Assembly (NCBI GenBank): GCA_021531775.1
Contig: JAFBIU010000001.1
Coordinates: forward strand, 1 to 64,000
Direction of reading: 5' to 3'
DNA from: Parabacteroides distasonis
Lineage (GTDB): Bacteria; Bacteroidota; Bacteroidia; Bacteroidales; Tannerellaceae
Length of the DNA: 64,000 nucleotides
Shown here: in pieces, positions 7,074 through 16,530 of the stretch
How the letters are laid out: every line of letters begins with the position of its first letter
Position numbering within the stretch: the stretch's first letter is position 1
The notes under the pieces: generated by a model
Told to the model about the DNA's origin: nothing
Seen by the model: only the letters and a program-made list of their open reading frames with translations
Database searches by the model: none
Translations under genes and position numbers: made by a program

Positions 7074-10000
7074 ATGAACAAGAAATTCTATACGTTGGTT
7101 GCCGGCCTTTTGCTGGCGTCAAGTGTTGGAACGTTTACACAGGCACAGAACCCCTCTGGGTTGAGCCACTCTCTGCAGCTCGACATTGCTCCGGTAGACT
7201 TTGGTGTGTCTCAACTTCAAGGCGTTTCAAATGATGGCAAGGGTTATGAGGTTGGCATAGCTTATGCATTGGGAGCTGATAATGCAAATCTCCTTTATGT
7301 CGATGGTACGAAGACATTGAAGTATGGTAATCCTAGAACGGCTACAAATTCACAAGGTCGTCCTGTATCATCTATTTCAGAATACACTGATCGTGCTTTA
7401 TGGGTGCTGCAACAAATCATACCTGGCGATCAGAATGGCAGTAACCTTCCGAAGTATATATTTGTAAACAAGTTTACACGTACTGTATTGGCATTCAATA
7501 CATCGGATGTCAACAAAGGTGTGTCTGAATTGGGTGGTTCACAGACGGAATGGTTAAGCTCACCTTCCTATTCGGATCCGACGGAAGCTCATATCTATGT
7601 CTCACTGGGTTCTGATCAGGTTGCTGCTTTAGCTTATGATAATACTAATAAAGTATCTTTGGTGAAGACGGATGCTTTGTTCTCTAATGTAGAAAATTAT
7701 ACGCTGTTGAAAGTAAAGCCCCATGTTGTTGAGAATGCTTATTGGTTGTCAGCCAATCAGTTGAACACGATGTTGGGTAAGGCGGGTACTACGGCAACTG
7801 CCGAAAGTTATTTTACATTCAACTTCTCTCCGGAAGCCACTATGAATGGAAAAGTGAATAAGTTGGGCGTAGATTTGCAAGCAATAGCAGTGATGCAAGC
7901 TGAATTGCAGTATGGTAAATCTGCTACAGATGGTGGAACAGGTAAGTTTGATGGAGATAATGCATATCTAGTGAATGCATATTCTTCTCTGCACCCGGTA
8001 TCAGGAAACCATCATGTTACTAATGCAGAGGTATCTACCTACGAAAACTTGGATGATGAGAACTATAATTATGGTTATGCTGTAACTGCAACCAAATGGG
8101 TGGCTTTACGTAACCGTGAAGGCAAATATCTTGTAGTCGATACAGCCTATATCAATGGAACAAATCAAACCAATAATGGTCGTATCACATTCGCATGGGA
8201 TGATCTGTATAACTTGAAGAAAGATTCTCGTTATCGTGATCCGCGTTCTTATTTGTTCAAGGTAGCTTATGATCCTTCCACCGAAGAGGTAAAGATCTAC
8301 GCGCACACATTTGTTAAAAAGGCTTTGGATGAGGGTCATGAAGGTATATCCTTGGTGGACTTGTATCAGTCTCAGGGTGAGAAACAGCCTATCAAGCAGG
8401 CACAAAAATGGTATGCAGATGTTGTCTCTTCAAACACTGAAGGTGTTAAAACACAGGTTATCAATGCTGCTTTGGTAAACTTGAATGAAGTATCTTTGGG
8501 TACTGCAGATGAGGAGACTGATAACAATACCTTTACTATTAAGTTGGGTAACTCTTCAGCCTACGTTCCTACGACTATCGCTCCGGGCGCTTATCTGATC
8601 CAGATTGTGGATGATACGAACCCCGATTACATTGGTAAATATTTGGCAAATACCCTGAGAGGTGGATTTGAAATCAAGGAACAAGCTGCCCGTCAGAACT
8701 TCCAGCATATGCCTTCTGCACAGTGGATAGTTGAATCAACAGGTTCTGCTGTAGGAGCACCGCTCACTATTACAAACCGTGAATTTTCGTATGTTGCGGA
8801 TGAGTTAGAAGGAGCAGCCTACTTGGATCCAAGGGGTATTTTCTTTGCAGAAAATCCCAATCGTTTCTACAAGTTTATTCCCGTTGAGGATGCTACTGAT
8901 GCATATTTGGGTTACAAGTATGTAGCAGATGATACGATCAAGATCTCTCGTTTCAACTTCAATTATCTGCATGATTTAGCAATGGATAAGCCGATCAATA
9001 CCGTTTCAGCCAAAGATTCTGTAGTTTGGGTTGATAAGGATGGTGAAGCTATGGATTTTGTTTTGGAACCGGCTATTGCATCTGAAGATACTTATGGTTA
9101 CAATGGTGGTGTAAAAGGTGTTGCACAATTGAAACGTATGCCATATTACATCAAGGTGAATGACTTCTCTAATGTAGAGAATAACGCACGTTACTTGTCT
9201 TATAATGATGAACTGAAGAAGTACGTTGTTGGACGCGGAAAGACTGCCTTCTTCTTGAAGGAAAATAATGAAGTTCAGGGTGGCGATTGTTATTACACGC
9301 TTGTTGTTGCTGGGTTCATGAGTCATTATGATTGGGATTTAACAAGAGGTAATTTTATTAAAGTTTCCGGTGATGGTTCTGCCAATAATCCTTATCAATT
9401 GACAGGAACAGTCACGTCAAGTTGGGTATTTGATAACGACGGTCGAGGTGCCTTCATTTCAGAGTATGCTCCTGTGACAAATACTGAGACAGGTGTTGCT
9501 TCTAAGCAGTGGAAAGTTAAATTATATGATCAAGCTGATGCCGAAGCTCTTGTTCCTGCTAATGGCATCTATGAGGTTGTTGACTTTGGTAATACTGTTA
9601 CAGGTAAGTATGCTATCCGTGTTAGACGGGATTTGAATCTTACTTATCTCTATGCTACAAGAAAGGTTTCTGTTGATAACAACACGTTGAATCTGACGAA
9701 TGGTGATATTTATGATGGTGCTTATGACGAAGTTGCTAACTCTGCATTCGCTGTTAAGAAGGTAGATAATCCGTTGTATCGTCGCTTCAACACAGCCTTG
9801 GAAGGCAACGAGGATGGTTCTGACAAACCGGCTGTTGTTAACTTCTATCGTGTGAACGCAACTGACAAGGAGTATCTGTATGAAGATGCTACTTCTGGTT
9901 ATTCAAAGGATCTGAAGTTCAACTTCCTCGGTGTAGAAGATAAGGGTGTTGCAGGTAAGAACCCGGCTATGTACGTGGATACTGCTTATGTAGATCGTGG

Positions 10001-10814
10001 TGATTTGAATCTGAAGCCGCAGTACATGTTGGTACTGAATCCGGAATTTGTAGCGGGTGAGACTAACATCTGTGATGCTACCAACCATGCACACGCTACA
10101 GAGGAAGAGGCAATGGCTTGTCCTCACTCTTCTTTCACACGTGATTCTCTGCACGGTCGCTTCTTGATCAACTTGAAGGACTCAGTTGACTATCACAAGA
10201 ACACAGCCTTGGCTGCTAAGTATCAGTGGTATCAGAAATACACTCGTCTGGGCTTCGTAGAGGCTACTCACGTTGGTGACTCTTTGATCATCAAGAATTC
10301 TGTTTACACGGGTAACAACAAGCAGATCAACCCGAAGAAGGAGACAACTTGGGCAAGCAAGGATACAATCAATCTGAATAGTGCAGATCATAAGAGTGTA
10401 ACCTTCTCGTTCCGTCTGTTGAACAATAACTCGAACGACTTCTTGATTGAGTCTGAAGGTGCATCTGCTATTGCTCCGTTGACAGGTGGTTGGGTGAAGA
10501 TCCAGAATGGTGTACCCGTTATCGCTAACGGTAACTACAATGAAGTTGGTAAGGATGCTGAAGTCTTCAACGTAGAGGTTGCAACTACGGCTCCGACCGC
10601 CAACGAGGCTGTTGCTGCTGAGGTATCAGTAGTTGCTGCTCAGGGTGCCATCATCGTGAAGGGTGCTGCCGGTAAGGTGGTAACTGTTGCCAACATCTTG
10701 GGTCAGACAATCGCTAACCAGGTAGCTGCTTCTGACAACGTAACAATCGCTGCTCCGGCTGGTGTAGCTGTTGTAACGGTTGACGGTGAGGCTACTAAGG
10801 TTATCGTGAAGTAA
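7074..10814 (+). CDS. giant secreted S-layer-like protein, second paralogue
   Basis: This 1246-aa protein begins MNKKFYTLVAGLLLASSVG, a signal peptide nearly identical to that of the upstream gene. The two proteins align along their length. Shared blocks include LNTMLGKAG, FNYLHDLAM-KPINT, VSVDNNTLNL, RRFNT-LEG, KYQW...YTRL and GGWVKIQNGVPVIAN. The Cys/His cluster (C-x4-H-x-H-x8-C-x-H) recurs near residue 1000. The C-terminal tail AAQGAIIVKGAAGKVVTVAN...KVIVK is also shared. The start codon follows the intergenic hairpin by 46 bases; I find no consensus promoter there, so read-through from the first gene is plausible. The function is probably a surface-layer or other abundant surface protein exported by type IX secretion, inferred from size, pairing and tail. 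Confidence 0.75.
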   Translation: MNKKFYTLVAGLLLASSVGTFTQAQNPSGLSHSLQLDIAPVDFGVSQLQGVSNDGKGYEVGIAYALGADNANLLYVDGTKTLKYGNPRTATNSQGRPVSSISEYTDRALWVLQQIIPGDQNGSNLPKYIFVNKFTRTVLAFNTSDVNKGVSELGGSQTEWLSSPSYSDPTEAHIYVSLGSDQVAALAYDNTNKVSLVKTDALFSNVENYTLLKVKPHVVENAYWLSANQLNTMLGKAGTTATAESYFTFNFSPEATMNGKVNKLGVDLQAIAVMQAELQYGKSATDGGTGKFDGDNAYLVNAYSSLHPVSGNHHVTNAEVSTYENLDDENYNYGYAVTATKWVALRNREGKYLVVDTAYINGTNQTNNGRITFAWDDLYNLKKDSRYRDPRSYLFKVAYDPSTEEVKIYAHTFVKKALDEGHEGISLVDLYQSQGEKQPIKQAQKWYADVVSSNTEGVKTQVINAALVNLNEVSLGTADEETDNNTFTIKLGNSSAYVPTTIAPGAYLIQIVDDTNPDYIGKYLANTLRGGFEIKEQAARQNFQHMPSAQWIVESTGSAVGAPLTITNREFSYVADELEGAAYLDPRGIFFAENPNRFYKFIPVEDATDAYLGYKYVADDTIKISRFNFNYLHDLAMDKPINTVSAKDSVVWVDKDGEAMDFVLEPAIASEDTYGYNGGVKGVAQLKRMPYYIKVNDFSNVENNARYLSYNDELKKYVVGRGKTAFFLKENNEVQGGDCYYTLVVAGFMSHYDWDLTRGNFIKVSGDGSANNPYQLTGTVTSSWVFDNDGRGAFISEYAPVTNTETGVASKQWKVKLYDQADAEALVPANGIYEVVDFGNTVTGKYAIRVRRDLNLTYLYATRKVSVDNNTLNLTNGDIYDGAYDEVANSAFAVKKVDNPLYRRFNTALEGNEDGSDKPAVVNFYRVNATDKEYLYEDATSGYSKDLKFNFLGVEDKGVAGKNPAMYVDTAYVDRGDLNLKPQYMLVLNPEFVAGETNICDATNHAHATEEEAMACPHSSFTRDSLHGRFLINLKDSVDYHKNTALAAKYQWYQKYTRLGFVEATHVGDSLIIKNSVYTGNNKQINPKKETTWASKDTINLNSADHKSVTFSFRLLNNNSNDFLIESEGASAIAPLTGGWVKIQNGVPVIANGNYNEVGKDAEVFNVEVATTAPTANEAVAAEVSVVAAQGAIIVKGAAGKVVTVANILGQTIANQVAASDNVTIAAPAGVAVVTVDGEATKVIVK

Positions 10815-10837
10815 TTAAGTTTAAGTAAATAGTAATC

Positions 10838-10867
10838 CTGTCTTTGCGTTGCGAAACGCGAAGACAG
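10838..10867 (+). terminator. terminator hairpin 1 after the giant genes
   Basis: CTGTCTTTGCGTT pairs with AACGCGAAGACAG (13 bp, one G-U) around a GCGA loop, then TTTCCCC. Confidence 0.65.
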
Positions 10868-10878
10868 TTTCCCCTAAT

Positions 10879-10916
10879 CCCCGACAGGTGTCCCTCATCT
10901 GCCGGGGTTTCTTTTT
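10879..10916 (+). terminator. terminator hairpin 2 after the giant genes
   Basis: CCCCG(A)CAG pairs with CTG(C)CGGGG, followed by TTTCTTTTT: a typical intrinsic terminator. The 32 bases 10876-10907 recur at 11641-11672 with four differences. Confidence 0.8.
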
Positions 10917-10937
10917 GGTCCTTTACATGCAAATGAC

Positions 10938-10945
10938 TATCTTTG
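10938..10945 (+). promoter_or_regulatory. promoter -7 box for the Panacea gene
   Basis: TATCTTTG matches TAnnTTTG, 19 bases before the ATG at 10965. Confidence 0.55.
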
Positions 10946-10964
10946 CTTTCAAAATCTATTCATT

Positions 10965-11555
10965 ATGTGCAAATTCTTGGAATCAACAAAACAGAAGCTA
11001 GGCAATGCAATTGTGTATATCGCGCTACATACATCTAACCTCAGTAAGACAAAGTTGTTGAAATTATTGTATTTGATGGAGGAACGGATGGCATTGAAGT
11101 ATCATATCCCGTTTATGGGTATTCCTTTTGAGGTATGGCAAGCTGGTCCTGTGGCTAAAGATGTTTTCGTTGATCTTTCAGATGGTCCGTTTCTATTGAA
11201 GGGGTTTGTTACAACCGAGTTCAGAGATGGTGGAACATTCATCAAGGCAACTGCTGATTTTGATGATGGTGAGTTCTCGGAATGTGAGATTCATATGATG
11301 GATCAGGTGCTGAGTAAATATGGTAGTATGACTGCATCAGACTTGGTATTGGAAACTCATAAGAAAGGTACTCTATGGTATCGGACTGCTGCTCGGTATG
11401 GTTTATTAGATGCTTTCAATAAGCATGAATGTAATAATTCTGATTATCAGATAAACTTTACGGAAGCTATGTCGCCTTGCGCGGCAGAGGATTATCAAGA
11501 ATGTTTGAATATACGGCAAACCGCTAACTTGTTAAATGCTGAATCAAATGTTTGA
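10965..11555 (+). CDS. Panacea-domain (DUF4065, SocA-like) protein
   Basis: This 196-aa protein matches the Panacea/DUF4065 family. Recognisable features are an early helix with LSKTKLLKLLYLMEE (about 26-40), then PFMGIPFEVWQAGPVAKDVF, and the late pattern LSKYGSMTASDLVLETHKKGTLWY. Panacea proteins serve as antitoxins to diverse toxins, and SocA is an adaptor for ClpXP. Here no toxin-sized gene follows; only an 18-codon frame (11548-11604) overlaps its 3' end. The gene has its own promoter and lies between two near-identical hairpins, suggesting it arrived as a cassette. Its codon use is AT-richer than that of lpdA next door. The function in this strain is unknown. Confidence 0.75.
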   Translation: MCKFLESTKQKLGNAIVYIALHTSNLSKTKLLKLLYLMEERMALKYHIPFMGIPFEVWQAGPVAKDVFVDLSDGPFLLKGFVTTEFRDGGTFIKATADFDDGEFSECEIHMMDQVLSKYGSMTASDLVLETHKKGTLWYRTAARYGLLDAFNKHECNNSDYQINFTEAMSPCAAEDYQECLNIRQTANLLNAESNV

Positions 11556-11604
11556 AGAGGGTAATGTTGATGTATGGCGCAAATTTGGATGTGTATCCAA
11601 TTGA
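11548..11604 (+). CDS. possible 18-aa ORF overlapping the Panacea gene
   Basis: The ATG at 11548 overlaps the Panacea stop by 8 bases and encodes MFEEGNVDVWRKFGCVSN. It may be the last trace of a partner gene or chance. I do not recognise it. Confidence 0.2.
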   Translation: MFEEGNVDVWRKFGCVSN

Positions 11605-11643
11605 CGACTGTTGAAATAGTAATTATTTCCTCCCTATCCAAAT

Positions 11644-11672
11644 CCCCGACAGATGTCTATTATCTGCCGGGG
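11644..11672. terminator. hairpin after the Panacea gene (copy of the 10879 hairpin)
   Basis: CCCCG(A)CAGAT pairs with ATCTG(C)CGGGG. It resembles the hairpin at 10879-10907 but lacks the T-run. It lies between convergent genes (Panacea and lpdA). Confidence 0.6.
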
Positions 11673-11707
11673 GTACTTAATGGTGTATTTGGTCAAGAAA
11701 AGTCGGT

Positions 11708-13054
11708 TTAGAAGAGAGCCTCTTTGATGATTTCACCTACTGTGGGGTGGGGGAAGACGAAGGAGCGGAGTTCTTCGGCTTTCATACCCTTTTCGATGGC
11801 GATGCCGGCAATGACGATCAGTTCGGAGGCCGGATTGCCTAACAGGTGGGCACCCAGGAGGGTTCCATCTTCCGAGAGGATCAGTTTGCAGACACCATTG
11901 CCCATCTCGTTTTCGGCCACGAAACGACCGGAGAAGGCCATCGGGATCTTCTTTACCTGATAGGCGATACCCGCTGCCTGCAGCTCCTCTTCCGTCTTGC
12001 CGACACCGGCAATCTCCGGATTGGTATAGACCACACCCGGAATGGCCTTGTAGCTCATGTGCGCTTCATGGCCTAACAGGTTGCTGACAGCCACTTCAGC
12101 TTCACTGACGGCTGTATGGGCCAGCAGGGAGAAGGCGGTAATGTCTCCACAGGCATAGACGTTGGGCACAGAGGTCTGCATCCGGTCATTGACCCAAATA
12201 CCGTTGCGGAAGGGTTCCAGGCCCAAGGTCTCCAAGCCGAAGCCTTTAGTGACCGGCCGACGGCCTACACTCAACAGCACCTTGTCGCCATGCAGGGTGA
12301 AGGATTCCCCCTCTTTCTCGACCGATACCTCCGTTCCATGGACACCCGTTACCTTGTGTCCGAGGTAGAACTTCACGCCTCGTTTGGCATATTCGGCCTG
12401 TAACTGGGCTGACAACTCCCGATCCATCGGTCCTAAGATCTTGTCGAGCATCTCCACGACATGTACCTCCGTACCCAGGCTGTTGAAGAAGGAGGCAAAC
12501 TCCATGCCGATGACACCTCCACCGATGATGACCAACGAGGCAGGCAGCTCCTTCGACAAGAGAGCTTCCCGACTGGTCCAGTAGTCGGTCTCTGCCAAAC
12601 CGGGGATGGGCGGGATCACAGTCTCCGAACCGGTACAGATCAACAGGTTGGCCGCTTCGTAGCTCTCTTCGCCACAGGCGATGGTGATCGTACCATCTTC
12701 GGCACGCCCCTTGATTTCGGCTGCTCCGGCAATTAGGTTGACACCCTGTTCGGTCATCTTCATCCGGATGCCGGCTGTCAGTTTCTTGACCACCTTGTTC
12801 TTGCGGGCGATGATCTTGCCCAAGTCGAATGACGGGTTTTCCGCTTTGACCGCATACTTGGCCGCATGCTTGATGTTGTCGTACGTCTTGGCCGAGTAGA
12901 GCAACGTCTTGGTCGGCACACATCCCTCATTCAGGCAGACACCACCCAATGCGTTCTTTTCGAACAATAGCGTGGAGAGTCCGCCTGCAGCTGCACGCTC
13001 AGCTGCCGTATAACCGGCAGGACCCCCGCCGATAATTGCTACATCGTATTTCAT
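11708..13054 (-). CDS. lpdA: dihydrolipoyl dehydrogenase (E3)
   Basis: This 448-aa flavoprotein reoxidises dihydrolipoamide with NAD+ in 2-oxo-acid dehydrogenase or glycine-cleavage complexes. It shows the FAD site IIGGGPAGYTAA (7-18) and the redox disulfide GGVCLNEGCVPTK with Cys40 and Cys45. It also has the NAD site VIIGGGVIGMEFASF (about 175-189), the second FAD motif NVYACGDIT, and the C-terminal HPTVGE with catalytic His436. The length is slightly short but normal for the Bacteroidetes form. Other complex subunits are not adjacent, so which complex it serves cannot be told. It is followed on the same strand by nothing within its transcription unit, as the Panacea gene converges on it. 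Confidence 0.93.
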   Translation of the reverse strand: MKYDVAIIGGGPAGYTAAERAAAGGLSTLLFEKNALGGVCLNEGCVPTKTLLYSAKTYDNIKHAAKYAVKAENPSFDLGKIIARKNKVVKKLTAGIRMKMTEQGVNLIAGAAEIKGRAEDGTITIACGEESYEAANLLICTGSETVIPPIPGLAETDYWTSREALLSKELPASLVIIGGGVIGMEFASFFNSLGTEVHVVEMLDKILGPMDRELSAQLQAEYAKRGVKFYLGHKVTGVHGTEVSVEKEGESFTLHGDKVLLSVGRRPVTKGFGLETLGLEPFRNGIWVNDRMQTSVPNVYACGDITAFSLLAHTAVSEAEVAVSNLLGHEAHMSYKAIPGVVYTNPEIAGVGKTEEELQAAGIAYQVKKIPMAFSGRFVAENEMGNGVCKLILSEDGTLLGAHLLGNPASELIVIAGIAIEKGMKAEELRSFVFPHPTVGEIIKEALF

Positions 13055-13097
13055 GATCTATGATTTATATTGAAAATAATGAATACATTGTTGGGAA

Positions 13098-13517
13098 TCA
13101 AAAGATCGGATCCTTGATCTGAATCTCCGGATTGAACTTGCGCAACAGCCGGACAAACTCCTGCTTGTTTTGCGGAGAGACCAATAGCCATTGCTGTCCG
13201 CCTTGGTAGAGAATCAGCCGGTCGAGCGAAAGGGCATAGCTGGATACGGGCATGGCACTCACCTCGATGGCGGTTATCTCCCGGATGTCGATCCGTTTGA
13301 CCGGGAAAAAGCTGCAATGCGCCAGCAGCCAGCCGTCGGCTGTGATGGTGTAGCGGGTGGTGAGCAGCATGTGTACACACAAGAGTGTACCCAACAACAT
13401 GATAATCATCTCGGAGGGTCTGCCTCCGTTGACAAACAACAAGACCGTCACTAATGCCATGATGAGCAGAATCAGCTGAAACCACCAATCTACTTTCGAT
13501 TTAAATTCTCTATCCAT
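13098..13517 (-). CDS. membrane protein with bacterial PH-like domain
   Basis: The upstream in-frame ATG would give 193 aa. I prefer the ATG at 13517 (139 aa, MDREFKSKVDWWF), which has an AAGGAAAGGA ribosome site and follows the promoter at 13547-13540. Two hydrophobic segments (about 12-28 and 36-51) precede a soluble domain containing YTITADGWLLAHCSFFPVKR and DIREITAIEV. That pattern is seen in small bacterial PH-domain membrane proteins. The role is unknown. It lies 43 bases upstream of lpdA and may be co-transcribed with it. Confidence 0.65.
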   Translation of the reverse strand: MDREFKSKVDWWFQLILLIMALVTVLLFVNGGRPSEMIIMLLGTLLCVHMLLTTRYTITADGWLLAHCSFFPVKRIDIREITAIEVSAMPVSSYALSLDRLILYQGGQQWLLVSPQNKQEFVRLLRKFNPEIQIKDPIF

Positions 13518-13539
13518 TGTTCCTTTCCTTTTAACCGTA

Positions 13540-13547
13540 CAAACATA
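13540..13547 (-). promoter_or_regulatory. promoter -7 box for the PH-domain gene
   Basis: TATGTTTG read leftward, 22 bases from the chosen start codon at 13517; it supports that start over the longer one. Confidence 0.5.
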
Positions 13548-13611
13548 ACCAAAAATCCGTGAATAATGGAGCGGACCCGATAAAAAAACAAGTACATGGA
13601 CCGGATTCACG

Positions 13612-13639
13612 TTGGTTTGCCCTAAATTGACTACCTTTG
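13612..13639 (+). promoter_or_regulatory. promoter for leuS
   Basis: TACCTTTG (13632-13639) with TTG at 13612-13614 (17-base spacing), 45 bases before the leuS ATG. Confidence 0.55.
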
Positions 13640-13684
13640 CGACCGCATTATGGTTTCGAACGAATAAATTAACTATCAATCAAT

Positions 13685-16519
13685 ATGGAATACAATTTTC
13701 GGGAAATCGAAAAGAAGTGGCATGAATATTGGATTGCCCACAAGACGTATCAGGTCGAGCCGAACGATCGGCCTAAATTTTATGTATTGGACATGTTCCC
13801 CTATCCTTCGGGAGCCGGATTGCACGTAGGCCATCCGTTGGGTTACATTGCTTCTGATATCTATTCACGCTACAAGCGGTTACAAGGGTTCAACGTGTTG
13901 CATCCGATGGGGTACGATGCCTACGGCTTGCCGGCTGAACAATATGCCATCCAGACGGGACAGCATCCGGAGGTGACCACGAAGAATAACATTGCCCGCT
14001 ATCGCGAGCAGTTGGACAAGATCGGGTTCTGCTATGACTGGAACCGGGAGGTACGTACCTGCGAACCGGGCTACTATAAATGGACACAATGGGCCTTCAT
14101 CCAGATGTTCCATAGCTTCTATTGCAACCGTTGCCAGCAGGCGCGTCCGATTGCCGAACTGGTGGCCGCCTTTGAAAAGCAGGGAACCGAGGGGTTGGAT
14201 GTGGCTTGTAGCGAAGAGTTGAGCTTCACGGCCGATGAATGGAAGGCGATGAGCCAAAAGGAAAAGGAGACGACCTTGATGAACTACCGGATTGCCTACT
14301 TGGGCGACACGATGGTGAACTGGTGTCCGAAGTTGGGTACGGTATTGGCCAACGATGAGGTGAGCGAAGGTCTTTCGATCCGTGGCGGTTATCCGGTGGA
14401 ACAGAAGGTGATGCGCCAGTGGTGCTTGCGTGTTTCCGCCTATGCCCAACGGTTGCTGGATGGCTTGGACACCATCGACTGGACCGATTCGTTGAAAGAG
14501 ACCCAACGTAACTGGATCGGCCGTAGCGAGGGTACGGAGGTACGGTTTAAGGTCAAGGATAGCGACAAGGAGTTCACGATCTTTACGACCCGTGCCGATA
14601 CGATGTTTGGTGTGACCTTCATGGTGCTGGCTCCGGAGAGTGAGCTGGTAGCCGAACTGACCACACCGGAGCAGCAGCAGGCGGTGGCCGACTATCTCGA
14701 CCGCACCAAGAAGCGTACGGAACGGGAACGCATCTCGGACCGGCAGGTGACCGGTGTGTTCAGTGGTTCGTATGCGATCAACCCCTTCACGGGTGATGCC
14801 GTTCCTGTCTGGATCAGTGACTATGTATTGGCCGGTTATGGTACGGGAGCCATCATGGCAGTACCAGCACACGACAGCCGTGACTATGCCTTTGCCCGCC
14901 ATTTCAACCTGCCGATCATTCCGTTGATCGAGGGTTGTGACGTGTCGGAAGCCAGCTTCGATGCCAAGGAGGGTATTGTCTGCAACTCCCCGAAAGCGGG
15001 TGTGACCCCCTATTGCGACTTGACCTTGAATGGCCTGACTGTCAAGGAGGCGATTGCTGCTACCAAGAAATATGTGGAGGCTCACCACATGGGACGTGTG
15101 AAGGTCAACTTCCGTCTGCGGGATGCCATCTTCAGCCGTCAACGCTATTGGGGTGAACCCTTCCCAGTCTATTACGATGCCAACGGTATGCCGCAGACCT
15201 TGCCGGAAGATAAGTTGCCGTTGCAGTTGCCGGAGATCACCCAGTTCAAGCCGACCGAGAGTGGCGAGCCGCCTTTAGGCCATGCGACCCGTTGGGCTTG
15301 GGACATCACCAAGCAGGAGGTGGTCGAGGTGTCCCAGATTGACCATCAGACTGTCTTCCCGTTGGAACTCTGTACGATGCCGGGTTTTGCCGGTTCATCG
15401 GCCTACTATTTGCGCTACATGGATCCGCACAACGATCAGGCCTTGGTGGATCAGCAGGTGGATGCCTACTGGCGGAATGTCGATCTCTACATCGGTGGTA
15501 CGGAACATGCAACCGGTCACTTGATCTACAGCCGTTTCTGGAACAAGTTCCTCTTCGACCTGGGCTTGGTTTGCGAGGGTGAACCCTTCAAGAAGCTGAT
15601 CAACCAGGGTATGATCCAGGGCCGTTCCAACTTTGTCTATCGTATCAAGGACACCAATACATTCGTCTCGTACAACCTGAAGAACCAGTATGAGGTGACT
15701 CCGATCCATGTGGATGTGAACATGGTCAGCAACGATGTGCTGGATACCGAGGCCTTCAAGAACTGGAATCCGGAGTACAAGACAGCGGAATTCATCTTGG
15801 AGAATGGCAAATACATCTGTGGTTGGGCCATCGAGAAGATGTCGAAGTCGATGTTCAATGTGGTGAATCCGGATATGATTGTCGAGAAGTATGGTGCCGA
15901 CACGTTGCGCCTCTACGAGATGTTCCTCGGTCCGTTGGAGCAGTCCAAGCCGTGGGATACGAATGGTATCGATGGTGTCCATCGTTTCCTGAAAAAGCTC
16001 TGGTTCCTCTTCTACGGCAATGGCGACACCCTGTTGGCTACCGACCAGGAGCCGACGGCCGACGAGTTGAAGTCGTTGCATAAGCTGATCAAGAAGGTCA
16101 CTTACGACATCGAACACTTCTCGTACAACACCTCCATCAGTGCCTTCATGATCTGTGTGAACGAACTGAGCAACTTGAAGTGCAACAAACGGGCTATCTT
16201 GGAATCGTTGATCATCCTGTTGGCCCCCTTTGCACCCCATATTGCCGAGGAGTTATGGCATGTATTGGGCCACGACACGACGGTTTGTGATGCCACGTGG
16301 CCGATCTGCAACGAGGAGTATCTGAAGGAGAAGTCGGTGGTCTATGCCATTTCGTTCAACGGCAAGGCACGCTACAGCCTGGAATTGCCGGCTGGCTTGT
16401 CGCGCGAAGAGATCGAACAGGCAGCCTTGACACACGAGAACTCGGCCAAATGGATGAATGGCAAGAGCCCGAAGAAGGTGATTGTCGTGCCGAACAAGAT
16501 TGTGAATATTGTCATCTAA
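13685..16519 (+). CDS. leuS: leucyl-tRNA synthetase
   Basis: This 944-aa class I synthetase charges tRNA-Leu. The HIGH-equivalent is [14 protein letters not shown] (about 40-53). The editing domain includes [13 protein letters not shown] and [13 protein letters not shown], and the KMSKS loop is EKMSKSMFN (near residue 718). It is longer than the 860-aa E. coli enzyme, as is usual in Bacteroidetes. It heads a run leuS-yitT-rdgB-porZ with gaps of 11 and 48 bases and one 4-base overlap. Confidence 0.96.
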   Translation: MEYNFREIEKKWHEYWIAHKTYQVEPNDRPKFYVLDMFPYPSGAGLHVGHPLGYIASDIYSRYKRLQGFNVLHPMGYDAYGLPAEQYAIQTGQHPEVTTKNNIARYREQLDKIGFCYDWNREVRTCEPGYYKWTQWAFIQMFHSFYCNRCQQARPIAELVAAFEKQGTEGLDVACSEELSFTADEWKAMSQKEKETTLMNYRIAYLGDTMVNWCPKLGTVLANDEVSEGLSIRGGYPVEQKVMRQWCLRVSAYAQRLLDGLDTIDWTDSLKETQRNWIGRSEGTEVRFKVKDSDKEFTIFTTRADTMFGVTFMVLAPESELVAELTTPEQQQAVADYLDRTKKRTERERISDRQVTGVFSGSYAINPFTGDAVPVWISDYVLAGYGTGAIMAVPAHDSRDYAFARHFNLPIIPLIEGCDVSEASFDAKEGIVCNSPKAGVTPYCDLTLNGLTVKEAIAATKKYVEAHHMGRVKVNFRLRDAIFSRQRYWGEPFPVYYDANGMPQTLPEDKLPLQLPEITQFKPTESGEPPLGHATRWAWDITKQEVVEVSQIDHQTVFPLELCTMPGFAGSSAYYLRYMDPHNDQALVDQQVDAYWRNVDLYIGGTEHATGHLIYSRFWNKFLFDLGLVCEGEPFKKLINQGMIQGRSNFVYRIKDTNTFVSYNLKNQYEVTPIHVDVNMVSNDVLDTEAFKNWNPEYKTAEFILENGKYICGWAIEKMSKSMFNVVNPDMIVEKYGADTLRLYEMFLGPLEQSKPWDTNGIDGVHRFLKKLWFLFYGNGDTLLATDQEPTADELKSLHKLIKKVTYDIEHFSYNTSISAFMICVNELSNLKCNKRAILESLIILLAPFAPHIAEELWHVLGHDTTVCDATWPICNEEYLKEKSVVYAISFNGKARYSLELPAGLSREEIEQAALTHENSAKWMNGKSPKKVIVVPNKIVNIVI

Positions 16520-16530
16520 ACAGGTAGGAG

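Noticed and set aside
13880-15142. 420-aa frame antisense to leuS
   Set aside because: It lies wholly within leuS, has no recognisable domain, and follows from codon bias of the opposite strand.
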